Part shown: positions 5,613 through 8,800 of the stretch, piece after piece | Layout: each line of letters starts with the position of its first letter | Position numbering within the stretch: position 1 is the first letter of the stretch | From: JBGTBQ01 sp041749275 | Lineage (GTDB): Bacteria > Acidobacteriota > Blastocatellia > Pyrinomonadales > Pyrinomonadaceae | Assembly (NCBI GenBank): GCA_041749275.1 | Contig: JBGTBQ010000414.1 | Location: 1 to 8,800 of the forward strand | Direction: 5' to 3' | Length of the DNA: 8,800 nucleotides | Made by a program: the position numbers and the translations under genes | The notes under the pieces: generated by a model | The model's database searches: none | Seen by the model: the letters and a program-made list of their open reading frames with translations, nothing else | Told to the model about the DNA's origin: nothing

Positions 5613-7057
5613 CTCTGATCCTCCCCTTCGTCCGCGAGGTCGTCGTCGTGTTGGTAGGCGCGGCGAATCGCGGCGGGTGGGCGGGCGGGAGTCGCCCCTT
5701 GCGCGGGCGGCTTGTTCGCGTCGGCCTGTTCGAGCGTCTTGCGCTCGGCTTCGAGCTGCGCGCGGCGCGCGATGTCCTGCGCGCGGTCGAAGAGCAGTTC
5801 GCCGTCAACGTAGGTCTGCTCGACGCGCGAGTAGACGCTCAAGGGGTGGCCGTTCCAGATGGCGAAGTCGGCGTCTTTGCCCGGCTCGATGGAGCCGACG
5901 CGGTCTTGAATGCCGAGTTGCCACGCCGGGTTCCAAGTGATGAGCTTGAGCGCCTCTTCTTCCGTCAGCCCGCCGTACTTCATCATCTTCGCGGCCTCGA
6001 TGTTGAGACGGCGCGCGCGCTCGTCCGAGTCGGAGTTGACCGAGACGTTGACGCCGAGACGAGTCATCACGGCGGCGTTGTAGGGAATGGCGTCGTAGGC
6101 TTCGAGCTTATAGCCCCAGAAATCGGCGAAGGTCGAAGCGCCCGCGCCGTGGCGCGCGATCTCGCGGGCGACCTTGTAACCTTCGAGGACGTGCTGGAAG
6201 GTCTTGACCTTGAATCCGAACTCGTCGGCGAGGCCGATGAGCATCAGGATTTCGTCGGCGCGATAGCAGTGCGCGTGGACTAACCTCTTGCCTTCGAGAA
6301 TTTCGACGAGCGGTTCGAGCGTGATGTCGCGGCGCGGCGGAATGAGGTTCTTGTTGTCGCGCGCGGCGCGGTACTCGTCCCACGTGCGCTTGTAGTCGCG
6401 CGCGCGCGTGAATGCTTCGCGGATCGTGTACTCGACGCCCATGCGGGTGGCCGGGTAACGGCGCGGCACGCCCGCCCCGATGTTGAAGTTCGTGCGCTTC
6501 GGGTTCTCGCCGAGGGCGAACTTGATGCCCGGAGGCGCGCCCGGAAAGATGAAGTCTTCGACCGGGTGGCCCCACTTGATCTTGACGGTCGTGCTCTGCC
6601 CGCCGATGGCGTTGCACGAGCCGTGCAGCAGCAGGAGCGCGGTGGTGCCGCCCGCCAGTTCGCGGTAGAGGTCTATGTCGTTCGGGTTCAGGATGTCGCT
6701 CGTGCGCGTCATCGAGGTGACGACGTTCGTGCATTCGTTCACCGACCCGTCCATCATCGAGTGTGAGTGCGCGTCAATGATGCCGGGCAGGACGAACTTG
6801 CCCGTCCCGTCAATCACGCTCGCATCCGACGCCGCCTTCAGGTTCTGCCCGACGGCGGTGATCTTGCCGTTGCGGATTAACAGGTCGGAGTTCTGGAGCG
6901 TGCCGCGCGTCACCGTCAGAATCGTCGCGTTGCGAACCAGCACCTCGCCCTGCTGCGCCGCGCGCGCCGGTTCCTGCCGCCGCGTCTGCGCTCGCGGAGT
7001 GACCCACGCGCCGCCGAGCAGCGCAAACGTCGTCGCAAGTGTGAGCAATCTTCTCAT
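5609..7057 (-). CDS. Exported metal-dependent amidohydrolase (imidazolonepropionase-like), intact active site
   Basis: The chosen start is the third of three consecutive ATGs (7055-7057), because GGAG (7064-7067) lies 6 nt upstream. This gives 482 residues beginning with a signal peptide (MRRLLTLATTFALLGG..., cleavage near PRAQ). A beta-sandwich (about 38-95) leads into PGIIDAHSHS with H97 and H99. GIKFALGENPKR places K179 at the strand-4 position, HAH places H263 on strand 5, QH places H289 on strand 6, and NSDSDE places D343 on strand 8, so the ligand set of the superfamily is complete. GSIEPGKDADFAIWNGHPL (388-406) closes the barrel. Imidazolonepropionase-like exported members are usually annotated as peptidases or amidohydrolases; the substrate cannot be read from sequence. 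An unusual charged tail of about 55 residues ends in QHDDDLADEGEDQR. It lies between two related but degenerate proteins and overlaps the downstream one by 4 nt. Confidence 0.9.
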   Translation of the reverse strand: MRRLLTLATTFALLGGAWVTPRAQTRRQEPARAAQQGEVLVRNATILTVTRGTLQNSDLLIRNGKITAVGQNLKAASDASVIDGTGKFVLPGIIDAHSHSMMDGSVNECTNVVTSMTRTSDILNPNDIDLYRELAGGTTALLLLHGSCNAIGGQSTTVKIKWGHPVEDFIFPGAPPGIKFALGENPKRTNFNIGAGVPRRYPATRMGVEYTIREAFTRARDYKRTWDEYRAARDNKNLIPPRRDITLEPLVEILEGKRLVHAHCYRADEILMLIGLADEFGFKVKTFQHVLEGYKVAREIARHGAGASTFADFWGYKLEAYDAIPYNAAVMTRLGVNVSVNSDSDERARRLNIEAAKMMKYGGLTEEEALKLITWNPAWQLGIQDRVGSIEPGKDADFAIWNGHPLSVYSRVEQTYVDGELLFDRAQDIARRAQLEAERKTLEQADANKPPAQGATPARPPAAIRRAYQHDDDLADEGEDQR

Positions 7058-7063
7058 CATCAT

Positions 7064-7067
7064 CTCC
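7064..7067 (-). promoter_or_regulatory. Shine-Dalgarno abutting hairpin C
   Basis: GGAG is followed by ATGATGATG on the minus strand. Spacing is 0, 3 and 6 nt to the three ATGs, favouring the third (7057). The A-run that forms the foot of hairpin C (7068-7072, U-run in the RNA) touches this site directly, so folding of the hairpin could affect ribosome access. Confidence 0.6.
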
Positions 7068-7156
7068 AAAAACAGTGACGAGTGACGAGTGACAAGCGAC
7101 GAGTGGAAGACAGATTCGATCTTGTCACTCGTGGCTTGTCACTCGTCACTGTTTTT
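7068..7156. repeat. Heptamer-repeat hairpin C with two pairing registers (terminator-like on both strands)
   Basis: The left arm is tandem 7-nt units AGTGACG, AGTGACG, AGTGACA, AGCGACG (7074-7101) plus AGTGG. Register 1 pairs 7068-7086 with 7138-7156 perfectly (19 bp including the A/T runs) and continues imperfectly inward to 7103/7121, about 30 of 36 positions. Register 2 pairs 7081-7105 with 7126-7150 with one mismatch in 25 and a 20-nt loop. A-run 7068-7072 and T-run 7152-7157 flank the stem, so each strand has a stem followed by a U-run, as in a bidirectional intrinsic terminator. The T-run overlaps the stop codon (7156-7158) of the upstream amidohydrolase-like gene. Confidence 0.8.
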
Positions 7157-8800
7157 TATGGATTGCGCGTCCCCGTAAAGGGCGCCGGGCCGTTGGGCGT
7201 CTGCGCGGTGCCGGACATGCGGTTGCCGCTCGCCGTGCCCTCGACCGTGATGCTAAAGGTTTGTTGGACGGTGACGGTGGCGGAAAAGCGAAAGCTCTGA
7301 CCGCTGACGCTTCCGTCCGTGATCTCGGTGGTTCCCAGTTCGCTTGAGAGCGTGCCCGTCAGCCGTTCCCCCTCTTGCCGGAGTGTCAGCGTCACCGGAA
7401 TGACGCGCGGGCCGGCGTTGAATTCGAGCGACCAACTGCCGGCGAGGCTCGCTTCGGCGCCCGCGCTCGCGGGCGGCGGAGTGCCGGGTTGAGAGGCGCG
7501 CGGGTCGCCTCCGCCCTGCCGCGTGGCGGTGAACGTGCCGGGGTCGCGCCCGACGACCTGCACCGTGCCGCCCATGGTGTTGCCGGTAAGCTGGCCGTTG
7601 AACTGCGCGTCGGTGGTCTGTGAAGCGGGCGCGGGAAGCGTGACGGGGACGGTGAAGCGGATGTCCGTGCCTGTTACGGAGCCGGCGCCGATTTGACCGG
7701 AGCCGAGCGGCCCCTGTATCGAGCCGGTCAGGCGCTCGCCCTGCTGTTGCAGGTTGAGCGTGATGGTCTGCTCCGCGACCCCGCCGCCGAGATTGACCGC
7801 GACCGTCCACGCACCGGACGCGCCCGCCGCGCCGGTGGTGGTGGGCGGACGAAGGTCAACCGGGCGACCGTCAATGAAGACGTGCGTGATGCGGCGTTCC
7901 TTGCCGAAGATGTCGCCGCGCACGACCGTAAAGTTAGCGATCTTGCCGACCTCGACGGTGCCCAGTTGCGAAGCGACGCCGAGTATTTCCGCCGGACGGA
8001 TAGTCAGGGCGCGGATGGCATCATCAGGCGAGAGGCCGTTCTCGACCGCCTTCGTGGCGTTCGCCAGATAGTCGGCCATGGTCGTCATGCCGCCGGACTG
8101 AAAGGCGAAGCGGACGCCCGCCGCGGCGAGACGGCCCGCGGTCTTCGGCGCCTCGACGCGGTCGCGCAGAACGCGCAACGGTTCGGGGTCGGAGTCGGGC
8201 GATGCGGCGGCAGTCCGTTTCGGGAAGTTGAGAGAGAGAAGGACGGGCACATCCATCGTCTTTAAACGCGGGGCGAGCTTATGTGCTTCCATCCCGCCCG
8301 CGATAATCATGCGGAGGTTGAACTCCTGCGCCAGATCGAGCGCGCGGTCAATCTCGCGTTCGGTGCTGGCCTGCATCACGACCGGCATCTGCCGCGCAAG
8401 GACGGGCAGCAACGCCGCGAGCGACTTGTCCTGTTCGGGTCGCCTCAGACCCTTCGGGCTGCGCTCGTAAATCTGCTGCGCCTCGCGGTAGCGCTGCGCG
8501 TCGAGAAGAAGCTGGCGCACCGACGAGAAGACGCCCATCAGCGAGCCGGGATACTGTCCGCCGGAGAGCGGCGTCAGTCCGACGTAGAGCGCCACGGGCG
8601 AGCGCACGATCATCTGTTGCGGCGTCTCGCCGGCGAGGTTGATGACCGCCGACTGGCCGAGGAAGATGTTGCCGCGCGGGGCGGTCTGCGCGCTCGTCAG
8701 CCCTGCGCTGCGCGCGGCCTCGATCTCCGCGCCGCCGGGACGGACGATATCGGCGGCGGCGATTTCGGGTTGGAGGCCGGGCAGTTGCGTCGAGTTGGGC
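7156..8800 (-). CDS. Exported-type amidohydrolase-family protein with two C-terminal beta-rich repeats (5' end beyond window; probable pseudoenzyme)
   Basis: The frame is open to the right edge, giving 547 visible residues (numbered from the codon at 8797-8799). The start, any signal peptide and the HxH region are outside. Comparison with the paralogue at 4227-5612 suggests about 130 residues are missing. Shared blocks are AGLTSAQTAPRGNIFLGQSAVINL (32-55), IIAGGMEAHKLA and GTVEVGKIANFTVVRGD (280-296). At the aligned metal positions, the strand-5 His is Q143, the strand-6 His is G168 and the strand-8 Asp is G237, so no visible ligand survives. Residues about 329-428 and 454-545 are two related beta-rich domains joined by a Pro/Ala/Gly linker. 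It is first in a same-strand series with two other amidohydrolase-like genes, but hairpin C separates it from the next. Family membership is firm; loss of catalysis is inferred and the N-terminal site cannot be seen. Confidence 0.85.
   Translation of the reverse strand, partial: PNSTQLPGLQPEIAAADIVRPGGAEIEAARSAGLTSAQTAPRGNIFLGQSAVINLAGETPQQMIVRSPVALYVGLTPLSGGQYPGSLMGVFSSVRQLLLDAQRYREAQQIYERSPKGLRRPEQDKSLAALLPVLARQMPVVMQASTEREIDRALDLAQEFNLRMIIAGGMEAHKLAPRLKTMDVPVLLSLNFPKRTAAASPDSDPEPLRVLRDRVEAPKTAGRLAAAGVRFAFQSGGMTTMADYLANATKAVENGLSPDDAIRALTIRPAEILGVASQLGTVEVGKIANFTVVRGDIFGKERRITHVFIDGRPVDLRPPTTTGAAGASGAWTVAVNLGGGVAEQTITLNLQQQGERLTGSIQGPLGSGQIGAGSVTGTDIRFTVPVTLPAPASQTTDAQFNGQLTGNTMGGTVQVVGRDPGTFTATRQGGGDPRASQPGTPPPASAGAEASLAGSWSLEFNAGPRVIPVTLTLRQEGERLTGTLSSELGTTEITDGSVSGQSFRFSATVTVQQTFSITVEGTASGNRMSGTAQTPNGPAPFTGTRNP
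7165..7815 (-). repeat. Duplicated beta-rich C-terminal domain within the first amidohydrolase-like protein
   Basis: Copy 1 is encoded by about 7516-7815 and copy 2 by about 7165-7440. Both start G-(A/S)-W-(T/S), contain Q-x-GERLTG after an alternating hydrophobic strand, then G-S-V-(T/S)-G and (I/F)-RF, and end with G-N-x-M-(G/S)-GT and FT-(A/G)-T-R. The alternating polar and hydrophobic pattern predicts beta-strands. Similar C-terminal modules are familiar to me from secreted proteins of related bacteria, but I know no established function. They may mediate surface attachment or partner binding. Confidence 0.75.

Noticed and set aside
4962..6283. Plus-strand open frames of about 218 and 227 residues opposite the amidohydrolases
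   Set aside because: They are shadows of well-supported minus-strand genes with signal peptides and metal motifs; their composition is Arg/Asp-biased and they show no motif.
7068..7156. CRISPR array
   Set aside because: The units are 7 nt, directly adjacent, with no spacers; this is a tandem repeat and hairpin, not a CRISPR.
7693..8265. 190-residue plus-strand frame opposite the first amidohydrolase-like gene
   Set aside because: It is antisense to an unmistakable amidohydrolase barrel and beta domain; low-complexity composition points to a shadow.

Overview
The window is a GC-rich bacterial chromosome segment whose genes, except one at the left edge, all lie on the minus strand. The combination of a DUF5666-like plus OmpA-C protein and a run of secreted imidazolonepropionase-like amidohydrolases resembles Acidobacteriota, perhaps Blastocatellia. 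That placement is an inference from gene content, not from a marker gene.

Layout, left to right. Positions 2-319 (+) encode the end of a small protein with a Cys/His zinc-knuckle-like motif. It converges with a 574-residue minus-strand protein (377-2101) that carries a GNAT-like segment. Next is a periplasmic or outer-membrane OmpA-family protein (2202-3242). A two-gene unit follows (3482-4140): a DUF6932-like nucleotidyltransferase overlapping a 69-residue helical protein by ATGA, which looks like a toxin-antitoxin-type pair. The right half (4227-8800) holds three consecutive exported amidohydrolase-family proteins. The last two overlap by ATGA; the first runs off the right edge and ends in two copies of a beta-rich domain.

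The most interesting points are these. (1) Of the three amidohydrolases, only the middle one keeps the metal-binding residues. Its two neighbours, which resemble each other most, have lost most or all of the ligands that can be seen and look like non-catalytic partners. (2) Three gene boundaries (about 330-410, 2120-2177 and 7068-7156) carry hairpins built from short tandem repeats. All three have a 7-nt period but different unit sequences. (3) The nucleotidyltransferase/small-protein pair. (4) The OmpA domain lacks the usual peptidoglycan-binding Asp.

No tRNA, rRNA, CRISPR array, insertion sequence or origin was seen. Many long ORFs antisense to real genes are by-products of high GC content.
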